From: Dictyobacter formicarum
GTDB taxonomy: Bacteria > Chloroflexota > Ktedonobacteria > Ktedonobacterales > Ktedonobacteraceae
Length of the DNA stretch: 64,000 nt
Reading direction: 5' to 3'
Assembly (NCBI RefSeq): GCF_016587435.1
Contig: NZ_BNJJ01000015.1
Location: forward strand, 1 to 64,000
In this document: positions 1 to 8,116 of the stretch, piece by piece
Layout: the number at the start of each line of letters is the position of its first letter
How positions within the stretch are numbered: position 1 is the first letter of the stretch
The notes under the pieces: generated by a model
The model's database searches: none
The model's input: only the letters and a program-made list of their open reading frames with translations
Told to the model about the DNA's origin: nothing
Translations under genes and position numbers: made by a program

Positions 1-97
1 AGACACGAAAACAGCCCGCCGGCGGGCTGTAAGGGGGAGTATGGAAGCGTGGAAGGACCACTCAGAACTTCCCGGGCTTTAGCCGGGAGAGTCTTCA
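1..97 (+). mobile_element. IS200/IS605-type right end, possible omega-RNA 3' end
   Basis: Two hairpins are visible: a perfect palindrome at 11-30 (acagcccgcc / ggcgggctgt), and at 70-88 a stem tcccgg/ccggga with the loop gctttag, followed by gagtcttca. The second matches the usual form of IS605-family right ends (CCCGGGCTTTAGCCCGGG-like hairpin, then a short GAGT..TCA tail), which are transcribed as the 3' end of the TnpB guide RNA. If so, tnpB lies left of the window. The element appears to end at about 97, exactly at the stop codon of the convergent hydrolase. Family knowledge plus inference; the rest of the element is not visible. Confidence 0.5.
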
Positions 98-1162
98 GGA
101 ATGATCATCCACGAACTCTGTAAAGATTTTCACTACCTCTGCTTGCTTCTCAATGTGAGGCGAGTGTCCACAGTCGGGTAAGGCGACTTCGCTATAGTGA
201 CCACCATTGGCGTGGTAACGATCCAGGACTGTCCGCACCTGTGTCTTCATTGGTTGTGGTGGATATATCTCAGCACCAGGCCAACCTGGAACCGCCCCAA
301 TCTGTCCAAGAAAGCCTAAGTCGAAGAAGGAGGTATCAGAGACAATCTGGTCATCTGCTCCATGGAGCCAGAGCACTGCTGGCTTGACCTGACACTGTGC
401 GAAGTTGCCCTGGTTAAGATATTTGGGTGAGAGGGCATTATTGACGCCCTGCGTTCCTGGTGCGATGTTTGGCCAGTGAGAAGATTGAGTGAGATCGCCC
501 GGGTAATTACCAGGGACGACTCTGGTCGAATTAATGGAACTGACAAAGATCTCTTCGCGTTCAGGAGAGACGTGAAATGGCGGCTTGAAATAGAAGGTAT
601 TCATCGTCGTGCGGGGTGAAAACGCGTCACTTCCACGATCTCCTTGTTGCAGCCGCTGCACAAAATCTGGATTTGCGGTACCGCCACCACTGCCAGCGTA
701 ATCGGGCCATATAGGAATACCATCGGCTTCCTTCGTACCACCAAAGCCATAGGGAGAACCGGGTGCTTCCAGCGTCAGCGAGCGGAGCGTTCCCGGATAA
801 TCGATGGCATACTGCATTACGACGTTGCCACCCAGCGACCAACCCAGTAGATGAAATGGAGGCAGCTCCAATGCGCGCACAAATGCATCAAGGTCATCAG
901 AAAAATCCTGAACTCCGCGTGTTGCATCGAGCGGAAGAACCTCGCTATCACCATAACCACGCATGTCAGGAGCGTAGATGGTATAGCGATTGGTCGCAGC
1001 CAGTTCAAGCATGAAATCCTGGAAGAAGAGAGAAGAAGAGCAGTTTCCGTGTACCAGCACGATTGGGCTTGCCCCTGTGCCAATTTCAAGATAGGCGACT
1101 GTTAACCGATCAGTTTTGATTGTGTGTTGCGTAATACCAGGAATGATGAGGTTGGTTGTCAT
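95..1162 (-). CDS. Alpha/beta hydrolase
   Basis: A 355-residue alpha/beta-hydrolase-fold enzyme, cytoplasmic (no signal peptide). The oxyanion segment LVHGN is near residue 37, the nucleophile elbow GWSLGG puts the catalytic Ser at about 109, and the late CGHSPHIEK places the His at about 333. The substrate cannot be read from sequence. An ATG lies 17 codons further upstream (1213), but the ATG at 1162 is preceded by AGGAGA at good spacing (1173-1178) and is preferred. The last codons run into the IS605-like end at 95-97, which seems to supply the TGA, so the natural C-terminus may have been a little longer. Orientation is convergent with the element. Confidence 0.85.
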   Translation of the reverse strand: MTTNLIIPGITQHTIKTDRLTVAYLEIGTGASPIVLVHGNCSSSLFFQDFMLELAATNRYTIYAPDMRGYGDSEVLPLDATRGVQDFSDDLDAFVRALELPPFHLLGWSLGGNVVMQYAIDYPGTLRSLTLEAPGSPYGFGGTKEADGIPIWPDYAGSGGGTANPDFVQRLQQGDRGSDAFSPRTTMNTFYFKPPFHVSPEREEIFVSSINSTRVVPGNYPGDLTQSSHWPNIAPGTQGVNNALSPKYLNQGNFAQCQVKPAVLWLHGADDQIVSDTSFFDLGFLGQIGAVPGWPGAEIYPPQPMKTQVRTVLDRYHANGGHYSEVALPDCGHSPHIEKQAEVVKIFTEFVDDHS

Positions 1163-1480
1163 GGCTCGTTTTTCTCCTGCTATGTACTGGATGATATGTG
1201 AGTCATGTGTCATGTTTAGATAATTCTATCTGATCCAATGAGCGGTGTCAAGTGTGCACGAGTGAGAAAGTATATACACGGGTATGGATGGGTCGTATCT
1301 CCTGGAAGTGGGCTTACCGAGGCAGATCTTCTGGGAGGTGCTGGTTACGCTCAGTGGCCCAGATGTGCGTGGCGGCAAGATTGCCGGGAGCCAGGGAAAG
1401 TCTGGCCTGTTCCAGCAGGATTTCTCGCCCAATCTGCGGCAAGAGGCGAAGCCGACGTGCCTGAAGTGCTACGAGTCCCT
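1163..1480. other. Intergenic stretch, possible decayed oxidoreductase tail
   Basis: No intact gene is seen. On the minus strand a short open frame around 1325-1470 reads ...IGREILLEQARLSL..., which could be the out-of-frame, diverged tail of the adjacent old-yellow-enzyme remnant, but the match is too weak to claim. Confidence 0.3.
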
Positions 1481-1912
1481 TCAAGGTCGACACCGCGAGA
1501 GCGGAATGTTTGCAGTTGCGACATTGCCGCCTGACGAGGTGTCTATCAAGTCAACCTGATGCTTTTTCAGTTCGCGTGCGATTTGCACGCTCTCAGCGAT
1601 GTTTAAGCCACCTTCTGTCCAATTACTAGCCGAGAGGCGGACAAAGAGTGGGAGTGCTTCGGGCCAAACCTGCCGTGTTGCGTCAACCACTTCTACCAAA
1701 AAGCGCAAACGATTTGCCAGTGTCCCGCCATACTCATTATCACGATGATTGGAGAGTGGCGAGAGAAATTCATGTAAGAGATAGCCATGGGCCGCGTGAA
1801 TCTCAATGACCTGAAATCCTGCTGCGAGTGCTCTCTGGGCCGCATTCTGGAAGTGTTGGACGATTTCGGCGATTTCTGGGCGTGTTAGGGTTCTGGGGGG
1901 TGGATAGGAAGC
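1481..1912 (-). pseudogene. NADH:flavin oxidoreductase (old yellow enzyme, YqjM-like) fragment
   Basis: This frame encodes the middle of an OYE-family TIM barrel. It shows the conserved EIHAAHGYLLHEFLSPLSN segment (His-Asn flavin/substrate region), YGG..NRLRFLVEVV, LFVRLSASNW and the phosphate-binding start SSGGN. The N-terminal ~150 residues are absent: upstream of about 1912 the same frame runs antisense through the HxlR gene. The C-terminal ~90 residues (second FMN-phosphate loop) stop at 1481. Family proteins are about 340-370 residues, so this is a remnant. Its original partner may have been the adjacent HxlR regulator, since HxlR proteins often control such reductases. Confidence 0.8.
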
Positions 1913-2012
1913 TCTGCGAGACACTGTCGTTTGACACGTATCTACCCTTGAATGCTTGTTGATTGACCCGGGGTTTTGGGTGGAACCGCCAATGAGGAAC
2001 AAAGCAGGAGGC

Positions 2013-2363
2013 TCACCTTTGCTGCTTGTATGCTTGAATTTGCTCCATATACTGCTCACCCCACTCGAGCATCTGCACAATGATCGGTCCCAAGCTGGCC
2101 CCAAATTCCGTGAGCGAGTATTCGACCTTGGGCGGCACTTCTTTGTAGATTTCCCGATGAACGACGCCATCTTGTTCCAGTTCCCGCAATTGTAAGGTCA
2201 ACATTCGTTGGGTCACTTCAGGCAAGAGCCGTCTCAGTTCGTTGAAGCGTTGGGGGCCTTGGAACAGGTAATACAAGATAACTGCTTTCCATTTGCCCCC
2301 AACAATATCGGCGGTCGCTTCCACGGCACATCCGTACTGATACGTATAGGCAGGCTTGCGCAT
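2013..2363 (-). CDS. HxlR-family transcriptional regulator
   Basis: A 116-residue MarR-like winged-helix protein. It starts with the family N-terminus containing a Cys (YGCAVEATADIVGGKWK), then ILYYL..GPQRFNELRRLLPEVTQRMLTLQLRELEQDGVVHREIY (recognition helix and wing), then the YSLTEFG dimerisation region. The ATG at 2363 has GGAAAGGAATC upstream; an in-frame ATG at 2408 would place the operator inside the gene and has no ribosome site. It is transcribed divergently from the quinone oxidoreductase at 2531, with a perfect inverted repeat between them. Members of this family sense electrophiles, aldehydes or quinones through the conserved Cys. Repression of the neighbour is inferred. Confidence 0.9.
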   Translation of the reverse strand: MRKPAYTYQYGCAVEATADIVGGKWKAVILYYLFQGPQRFNELRRLLPEVTQRMLTLQLRELEQDGVVHREIYKEVPPKVEYSLTEFGASLGPIIVQMLEWGEQYMEQIQAYKQQR

Positions 2364-2381
2364 CGTGATTCCTTTCCTCGC

Positions 2382-2399
2382 AGTATCAAAACTGATACT
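2382..2399. promoter_or_regulatory. Putative HxlR operator
   Basis: Perfect inverted repeat AGTATCA-AAAC-TGATACT centred 28 bp upstream of the HxlR start and about 140 bp upstream of the divergent oxidoreductase. Its position and 7-4-7 symmetry fit a dimeric winged-helix repressor site. Binding is inferred. Confidence 0.65.
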
Positions 2400-2420
2400 A
2401 GTGCACATTTTTGTGCGTAC

Positions 2421-2449
2421 TTGTCAACTTGCCTCTTATTCTACATACT
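2421..2449 (+). promoter_or_regulatory. Putative sigma70 promoter for quinone oxidoreductase
   Basis: TTGTCA, a 17-bp spacer and CATACT read rightward toward 2531. On the opposite strand TTGACA overlaps it and could serve the HxlR gene, which would put both promoters next to the operator at 2382-2399. Confidence 0.4.
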
Positions 2450-2530
2450 TGTGGCTGAGTAAGCAAGAGTAGAGCGCTTGCACACTCCCGAGAAAGCTCA
2501 AACAGATGAAATGAAAGGGATAGTTCTAAC

Positions 2531-3493
2531 ATGCGTGCTATTGTTTTCGACACATTTGGCGATCCTGACGTTCTTTCTCTCCAGGAAGTGGCTCTTCCAG
2601 AACCTGGTCCTGGACAAGTACGTGTGGCTATCTATGCCGCGGGAACCAACCCCGTCGATGCAGGCAATCGTCAGAATGGGGCCTGGGCGGGGTTACAGCC
2701 TCCTGTGATCCTCGGCTGTGATGCCTCAGGAGTCATCGATGCGGTCGGTCCAGGTGTGACCCATTTTGCCCCAGGCGATGAGGTCTTTTATATGACAGAC
2801 TTTCTGCACAACACCTGGGGGACCTATGCGGACTATCAAGTGGTGGACGCGGCCCTCATCACCTCCAAACCGCCAAACCTCACCCATGTGGAGGCTGCTG
2901 CGCTGCCACTTGCGGCAGGGACCGCCTACGAAACGATCATCCGTCGCCTCGCTGTTACTCAAGGAGAGTGGGTCCTGATGTACGGAGCTGCAGGAGGGGT
3001 AGGCAGCCTGGCGCTCCAACTGGCCGTTGCGCAAGGGGCACACGTGATTGCGGTCGCCCGTGCGCATCATCATGCCTTGCTTGCTGAGTTAGGAGCAGTA
3101 GCCTATCTTGACTATACAACCCAAGATGTTCAGGCTTCGGCACAGGCGATCGCTGGTCGGAAACTGGATGTCATCGTGGATTTGGTGGGTGGGGAAACGC
3201 TCGCCCAGAGTCTCGTGGCCCTGCGTCCTTATGGACGGGCTGCATCGATTGCCGGTCTGGCCGGAAATCTGAACCTTGCGTTGGACTTGAATCTCACGTT
3301 GCATGGCGTGCTGGTGCGTCCAGAGCAAAGTCGTTTAGTGTCCATAGCCACGCTGGTCTCGACAGGGGCCCTGCGTCCAATCATTGACCAGGTGTTACCT
3401 CTTGCAGAAGCAGCGCAAGCTCATCAGCGGCTTGGGGCTGGTCATGGACAGGGCAAGATCGTGCTTGCAGTGCGCGAGGAGCGATCAAATTGA
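2531..3493 (+). CDS. NADP-dependent quinone oxidoreductase (zinc-free MDR family)
   Basis: A 320-residue medium-chain dehydrogenase/reductase. The N-terminal GroES-like domain is seen as GPGQVRVAIYAAGTNPVDAGNRQNG and LGCDASGVIDAVGPGV..F.PGDEVFY. The Rossmann domain carries GAAGGVGSLALQLA (NADP-binding AxxGxVG pattern, about residue 153) and VDLVGGETLAQSL. The catalytic-zinc ligands of true alcohol dehydrogenases are absent, as in QOR/zeta-crystallin-like enzymes that reduce quinones or enones with NADPH. The ribosome site is weak (aaaggga, 13 bases upstream). It lies divergent from the HxlR regulator and is its most likely target. Confidence 0.88.
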   Translation: MRAIVFDTFGDPDVLSLQEVALPEPGPGQVRVAIYAAGTNPVDAGNRQNGAWAGLQPPVILGCDASGVIDAVGPGVTHFAPGDEVFYMTDFLHNTWGTYADYQVVDAALITSKPPNLTHVEAAALPLAAGTAYETIIRRLAVTQGEWVLMYGAAGGVGSLALQLAVAQGAHVIAVARAHHHALLAELGAVAYLDYTTQDVQASAQAIAGRKLDVIVDLVGGETLAQSLVALRPYGRAASIAGLAGNLNLALDLNLTLHGVLVRPEQSRLVSIATLVSTGALRPIIDQVLPLAEAAQAHQRLGAGHGQGKIVLAVREERSN

Positions 3494-3633
3494 TGAGAAT
3501 TCAACGGGCCGCTCCCTTCTCGCCGATGCACAGAGACAGAACTGCTGTCTGTTCTGGGAAGAGGCGAAACGAGCTTTTGAGCAGAGCTGTTGGCTCTCTT
3601 GCGCTTTTCCTGTGGAGGCTGATATAGAGAATC

Positions 3634-3723
3634 ATGGAAATTGCCCTGGCCCTTATGGCCGCCTTCAGTTTCGGTACGGCTGACTTCTTGGGTTTTTTTG
3701 CTACGTCGGCAAGTTTAGCTTGA
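3634..3723 (+). pseudogene. EamA/DMT-family transporter, N-terminal stub
   Basis: The frame MEIALALMAAFSFGTADFLG matches the first membrane helix of EamA-type drug/metabolite exporters (usual length about 290 residues). After about 24 codons the frame enters the end of a transposase remnant on the other strand and stops at 3723. A GGAGG lies upstream at 3613-3617. The insertion junction is near 3700. Confidence 0.6.
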
Positions 3724-4113
3724 GCAGCTGTTCCGTAAGGGCTTGAAGATACCTTTCTGGAGCTTTACGGAAACGATATTGCTGTCGTCGCGCTTCGTGA
3801 CGATCATCGAGTTCTTTACGTAGGGTGCGCCATCGGGTTATCTCTGCGGGGCGGAGTTCGGTACCACTAAAGCGGTAGAGGCGTGAGCCAAGTGAGCAGA
3901 GACGCTCACGGAGATGGGCGTGGTCCATAAGACGCAATGCTACTAACTCTTCATAGCGAGCCAAGAGATGAGTGATCGTTCGTTGGGCAATGAGAATGCC
4001 ACGATTGCAGAGATCTTGATGAATCTCTGGAATACTCCGATGCCATCGATAGCGGAGTATCCCCACGAGCGCAATGACATCAAGACCAAAAGTTCCATGC
4101 GGTAATGCCCATC
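3701..4113 (-). pseudogene. ISNCY-like transposase fragment
   Basis: Read leftward from about 4113 the frame gives WALPHGTFGLDVIALVG, then ILRYRWHRSIPEIHQDL and RTITHLLARYEELVALR. This N-terminal pattern (GLDVIALIG-LRYR-H-S-PEIH--L) recurs in uncharacterised transposases of Chloroflexota and cyanobacteria, usually filed with ISNCY/IS1595-like groups. The zinc-binding start and the whole catalytic domain are missing, and the frame ends at the junction with the EamA stub. The GTG at 4064-4066 is internal and not a true start. An inactive remnant. Confidence 0.6.
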
Positions 4114-4187
4114 CTCCTTCTTCTTTTTCCCCCCTTTCTTCCTATGCTTTTTCCTTAAGTTCGCGCTTATGGGGGCCAGCCCAACAC

Positions 4188-4742
4188 CTACGATGACGAG
4201 GGGCGGTGGCGGGCGCGATAGCGGCGGACGCGCATGATATTTGCGCACGGATCTTCGCACCAGCGGCGGCTGGCGGTGCTGCTTTCATCGTAGTAGACCC
4301 AGCGGCAGTCAGGATTCTCGCATTGCTTGATGCGGAAGGGATCGCGCTCGGCCAGCGTGTGGGCGAATGAGGCGGCGATCTCGCCGTAAACCCAAGGCCA
4401 GTCGTGCCAGCAGGGGACCCGTCGCAACTGTATTTGCTGCTCGTTGGGGGACACGAGCAGGCGCGTGGGGGCCTGTGCAAAGCAGTCATTCAGGGCCACC
4501 AGCTCATCCTGGTCGGGCAGACGCTTCTCCAGCAGGGTATGGATGATGCGCTGGATCAGCGCGCGCAGCCGCTGCAACTCGGCGATTGTCTCTTCCGTCG
4601 CCCGTTCCATTCCTTCGATGTCCCAGTGCTCAAGCAACTGCTCAATCATGCCGGGCCGCAGCAGACGATCCTCGTGCCGCCCGCTACCACGATAGTCATG
4701 CCAATCTGTATTGACCAGATCGAGCCAGATCATATCCTTCAC
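4188..4742 (-). CDS. CGNR zinc-finger / ABATE-domain regulator
   Basis: 184 residues. The N-terminal ABATE-like domain begins WLDLVNTDWHDYRG and is followed by helical segments. The C-terminus is the CGNR zinc ribbon: CENPDCRWVYYDESSTASRRWC..PCANIMRVRRYRARHR, with Cys pairs and a basic tail. The signature CGNR is varied here to CANI, while the metal-binding Cys are kept. Start is GTG at 4742 with AAGGAG 8 bases upstream. Such proteins are presumed stress-related transcription factors. It is divergent from azlC-azlD with 183 bp between, so it may regulate that exporter. GC content is higher than in the surrounding IS debris. Confidence 0.85.
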   Translation of the reverse strand: MKDMIWLDLVNTDWHDYRGSGRHEDRLLRPGMIEQLLEHWDIEGMERATEETIAELQRLRALIQRIIHTLLEKRLPDQDELVALNDCFAQAPTRLLVSPNEQQIQLRRVPCWHDWPWVYGEIAASFAHTLAERDPFRIKQCENPDCRWVYYDESSTASRRWCEDPCANIMRVRRYRARHRPSSS

Positions 4743-4925
4743 GGTGCGCTCCTTTCACCTATGTGTTCCTATGATGTGTTCTTCTTTCTTACTGTAGCAT
4801 AAGTAATGCCTGAAAGGCAATTCTGGGGGTTACCTGCGGCTGACTTGAAACGTTGTAATGGTAATAATGGGATTATGGGAGTTACACAGTGTGTCTGTAA
4901 AGTATGGATAGAAGGAGATCAATTC

Positions 4926-5654
4926 ATGTCCGAATCGGTGTTCGTGGATAATGACCGCGAGGCGCAGAGGGGGATGATATTTGGGTGGGTGGGGGTGTTA
5001 GCGGGCGGGCGGCAGGCGCTGCCCCTTGCCCTGGGAGGATGCGCCGATGGGCTTGTCTTTGGTGTGCTGGCACGCCAGAGCCATTTGAGCATGCTGGAGG
5101 TATTGTTGATGAGCTCGTTTGTCAATGCCGGCTCAGCGCAACTGCTGGTGTTGCACCTCTGGGGGCTGCCACCGGCGTTCTGGCCTATCGTATTGACCAC
5201 CGGGCTGGTCAACCTGCGCATGCTATTGCTGGGCGTATCCCTGAGCCGCTGGTGGAGGAGCCTGCCTCCGCTGAAAGCCTATGGCACGCTCTTTTTTCTG
5301 TCTGATGAGAGCTGGGCATTGACGATGGGTGAGTTCGCGCGTGGCGGGCGAGACGCGGCCTTTCTGCTTGGCAGCGGACTGCTCATGTTTGTGGCCTGGA
5401 TCGGCTCTACGCTGCTGGGATGCTGGCTTGGCGCAGGCATCGCTGATCCGGCCGCCTGGGGCCTGGACTTTGCTTTTACGGCCGTCTTCCTGTCGCTGCT
5501 GGTCGGGCTGTGGAAGGGAAAGGCTGATATCCTGCCCTGGCTGGTGGGAGCCGTGGTGGCTGTGGTGTCTGCACGCCTGATCGCCGGCAACTGGTATATC
5601 TTGCTGGGCGCGCTGTGTGGCAGCATTGTAGGAGCGATACGCCATGCAGACTAG
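4926..5654 (+). CDS. azlC: AzlC-family branched-chain amino acid exporter, large subunit
   Basis: 242 residues, multi-pass inner-membrane protein. The family start LPLALGGCADGLVFGVLAR, the segment SSFVNAGSAQLLVL, and LTTGLVNLRMLLLGVSLSRW are recognisable, followed by further hydrophobic helices. AzlC pairs with the small AzlD to export branched-chain amino acids or analogues. The start at ATG 4926 is set by GAAGGAG 7-13 bases upstream; the frame is open further upstream but without a ribosome site. The 3' end overlaps azlD by 11 bases, indicating translational coupling. A CGNR regulator is divergent upstream. Confidence 0.88.
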   Translation: MSESVFVDNDREAQRGMIFGWVGVLAGGRQALPLALGGCADGLVFGVLARQSHLSMLEVLLMSSFVNAGSAQLLVLHLWGLPPAFWPIVLTTGLVNLRMLLLGVSLSRWWRSLPPLKAYGTLFFLSDESWALTMGEFARGGRDAAFLLGSGLLMFVAWIGSTLLGCWLGAGIADPAAWGLDFAFTAVFLSLLVGLWKGKADILPWLVGAVVAVVSARLIAGNWYILLGALCGSIVGAIRHAD

Positions 5655-5958
5655 CCCCATCGCACTGCTGACGATCCTGGGCATGGCCGTGGTTACGTAC
5701 CTGACGCGCATCGCCGGTGTCTGGTTTATGAGCCGTGTGGAGCTGTCCGGCTGGCTCAAGGCATGGGTAAATGCCCTGCCGGGGACCATCCTGGTGGCGA
5801 TTATCGCGCCGACCATCTTCAACGCGGGCGCGCCCGAGATCGGAGCCGCCCTGGCGACCGTCCTGACGTTCGCGCGCACGCGCAATGTACTCCTCTCGAT
5901 CACCATCGGGGTTGGCGTCGTGGTTGGCTTGCGTGCGCTCCTGGCTCATCTCGCTTGA
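5644..5958 (+). CDS. azlD: AzlD-family branched-chain amino acid exporter, small subunit
   Basis: 104 residues with three to four membrane helices. Family features are the N-terminal ILGMAVVTYLTRIAGVW (conserved TYLTR) and the later LPGTILVAIIAPTIF. It overlaps the azlC stop and must be made from the same message. The pair forms the complete two-gene exporter; its substrate here is inferred from the family. Confidence 0.88.
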   Translation: MQTSPIALLTILGMAVVTYLTRIAGVWFMSRVELSGWLKAWVNALPGTILVAIIAPTIFNAGAPEIGAALATVLTFARTRNVLLSITIGVGVVVGLRALLAHLA

Positions 5959-6046
5959 GAAGGGTTATTGTAAATAAGAAATGAGCGCCGTAGCTTGTTA
6001 TAGTTGAGGTAGTGTTTCTTTTCTTGAACTATGGAGGCAACGTTCT

Positions 6047-6265
6047 ATGACTGTCCCCGTTTCTCTTGATGACCTTATACGACGCTTTGATACTCCTCTC
6101 ATCCGTGCAATAATGCTGATGGGTAGCTACTCACGAGGCGAAGCAGCACCATATAGTGATGTCGATTTTGTATGCTTCACCGACGAGACCGAGCAGGTCT
6201 ATGCCAGGATATCTGACAATCTTTTTCCAGAAGTCGAGCACTTACCTCACGCCTGGGATGTGTGA
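6047..6265 (+). pseudogene. Nucleotidyltransferase-domain protein, truncated
   Basis: 72 codons starting at an ATG with TGGAGG 11 bases upstream. It shows the Pol-beta-type nucleotidyltransferase motif GSYSRGEAAPYSDVDFVCF (GS then DxD), followed by only one more strand. Free-standing MNT or aminoglycoside-type nucleotidyltransferases are 100-260 residues. The frame ends 27 bases before the left end of an ISL3-like element, so the rest of the gene was probably lost with that insertion. A minimal MNT antitoxin is possible, but no HEPN partner is visible. Confidence 0.65.
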
Positions 6266-6390
6266 AAAAAGCATCGCCAATTTATGTGGGCTCTAGGACA
6301 GTTTAAGTGTGCCTGCTTGTTTCGTAGCGAAGTGACGCCAGTGATATAATGTGAGCAGAAAACCCATATGAGTTATCTGGAGGTATTCCT

Positions 6391-7006
6391 ATCGATCTTT
6401 CAGCTGTTTTTGCATTCCCTTCAACTCTAAGCCTTGATGCCATCGAGGTCCAGGATCGGACTGTCATTTTCCATCTTCACGCAGCCGTTCCCATCGCTAC
6501 TTGTCCGCAGTGTGGGACTGTTAGTTCAGGGGTTCATAGCCGCTATCAGCGGACCATTGCTGATGTCGCCTTTGGCCAACGATCTCTTGTGCTCAAGGTG
6601 CGCGTAGGTAAGTGGATCTGTCCTGAAGTTTCCTGCCCCCAACGCATCTTTGCGGAACGCTTCCCGGAGATTGTCCAGCGGTATGCACGCATGACGGATC
6701 GGTTGATCGAAACACTCCAATCGGTGGGTGTGACCACCAATGGAACTGATGCGGCACGGATCCTCTCGTTGCTTGGCATGCCTACCACGGCAAAAACCAT
6801 CATACGTCGTGTGCTCCAACTTTCTCTGCCAGAAGATTGCAGATCGCTTTCATCTGCAACAGAACCTTGCTGAAGCCTTGAAGCGGTTCTTTCATTGGAA
6901 TGCTCATGCCCTCAAAACGACAAGCCGGTTGCTTGCGGGAAAGATGTTTGCTGTTCCCACGCCACCTAAGATACATCACACTTATCTTGATGCAAACAGC
7001 GCCTGA
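6391..7006 (+). pseudogene. ISL3-family transposase, internally deleted
   Basis: The N-terminal part is clear: ATCPQCGTVSSGVHSRYQRTIADV (zinc ribbon) and WICPEVSCPQRIFAERFPEIV (second Cys pair), then the helix-turn-helix region up to VLQLSLPE near 6835. The frame then breaks. A second frame resumes with KIADRFHLQQNLAEALKRF, which is normally about 150 residues further on, so the first two acidic residues of the DDE core are deleted. The start has no ATG; an ATC at 6391 sits 7 bases after GGAGG. It cannot be active without help in trans. Confidence 0.8.
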
Positions 7007-7073
7007 CGAACGGGTATCATAGGCATCACATCGAGCGCTGATGCGTTACAATGAGGACATGAAGGAGGGAAGC

Positions 7074-7586
7074 ATGCCGAAAAGAAGTACATCACAAAAC
7101 GTCCCAAAAGACTTACAGGCGCGTTTTGACGAAATCACCCAGCTCACAGACGCCTTCTGTCAGACGTACTTGAATGACGAGTATGGGCAACTCTGCCGTG
7201 AGCTAACAGCGACCCTGTGTCGGAAACGTTCTTCGCCGCTGGTGCGAGGCAAGACGAATACGTGGGCCTGTGGGATCATTCATGCATTGGGCATGGTGAA
7301 CTTTCTCTTCGATTCTTCGCAAACGCCCCACATTGCGGCAAGCCAGATTTGGGAGTATTTTGATCTCAGTTCCAGTACGATGCAGGCCAAATCCAAGCAG
7401 ATTCGCGATCTTTTGGGCATGTATCCGATGGATCCTGATTGGTCGATCCCATCCATGGTTGACAAGAACCCTTTGATCTGGATGCTTGAGGTCAATGGGT
7501 TGATCATCGATATGCGCCACGCACCACGTGAGCTCCAGGAAGCAGCATTCCGCCAAGGATTGATTCCCTACATCCCTGATGCATAA
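7074..7586 (+). CDS. DUF6398-domain protein (IS passenger)
   Basis: 170 residues, starting at the ATG at 7074 behind GAAGGAGGGA. It matches the DUF6398 pattern: AFCQTYLNDEYGQLCRELTATLCRKRSSPL near the start, WACGIIHALGMVNFLFDSSQTPH, a helix-turn-helix-like SSSTMQAKSKQIRDLLGM, and NPLIWMLEVNG near the end. Its function is unknown. The central part resembles a DNA-binding three-helix unit (inference). It lies between the broken transposase and the right inverted repeat, same orientation, and is uninterrupted, unlike the transposase. That suggests selection on it or recent arrival. Confidence 0.8.
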   Translation: MPKRSTSQNVPKDLQARFDEITQLTDAFCQTYLNDEYGQLCRELTATLCRKRSSPLVRGKTNTWACGIIHALGMVNFLFDSSQTPHIAASQIWEYFDLSSSTMQAKSKQIRDLLGMYPMDPDWSIPSMVDKNPLIWMLEVNGLIIDMRHAPRELQEAAFRQGLIPYIPDA

Positions 7587-7630
7587 TCGATAGCTCCTCA
7601 AAGCAAGTAGCACACTTAAAGTGTCCTAGA

Positions 7631-8116
7631 ATCTTTATCTGGCAGAAATCCGCCATTAATCAAGTCAAATGACACTGAGTGGCATTTTCCTCTGTGGTCA
7701 CTTGGGAGAGAGACGGGCCGTTAGCAGGTTCTCAGCCGTTCCAGGCTCTGTTTGGACGGAGAGCAGCGCGTGTTTCTTTGTTCCCATGCTGGTTGCCCCA
7801 TGTCGATGCACCATGTGTTCGATGGTGCCGTTGTTCATTGTCACTCACCGGTGATTCTCTCTAGAGCGAGATGCATATGGGGAAGCTCGTCAGCACACTG
7901 CACATCTAGAATGAAACAACTTTCCCTCATCGCAATCTCGCGCTATAGATCCACAACGATTATCTCTCACCATGATCCCGCACTCCCCACATTCTCCTTT
8001 GACGCGGGGCGTTTTTCTCCTCTGCACATCTCCTGCTCTGTGACTTGACAAGGATGAACCGAAGAGGTATATTTAGCAATGAAAGAAATTTTCATTCATT
8101 AAAAAAGGACAGGGAA
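7631..8116. other. Intergenic stretch, no gene recognised
   Basis: About 480 bp right of the IS. Short frames exist but none has a ribosome site or family-like composition, and the missing part of the nucleotidyltransferase was not found. The last 60 bases presumably hold the TetR promoter. Confidence 0.5.

Larger units (their letters stand above)
6292..7630 (+). mobile_element. ISL3-like element with a passenger gene
   Basis: Terminal inverted repeats of about 27 bp are seen. The left end at 6292 reads tctaggacagtttaagtgtg and the right end at 7630, read inward on the other strand, tctaggacactttaagtgtg. They differ at one base over the first 20. Between them lie a decayed ISL3 transposase and an intact DUF6398 gene. 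No flanking 8-bp target duplication was found, so one flank has probably been rearranged. Confidence 0.8.

Noticed and set aside
5223..5949. Long minus-strand frames across azlC-azlD
   Set aside because: Shadows in a GC-rich region; azlC and azlD are recognisable families with ribosome sites on the plus strand.
6047..6265. MNT-type antitoxin of a HEPN/MNT pair
   Set aside because: No HEPN gene is adjacent, and the frame is cut off close to the IS end, so a truncated larger nucleotidyltransferase is simpler.
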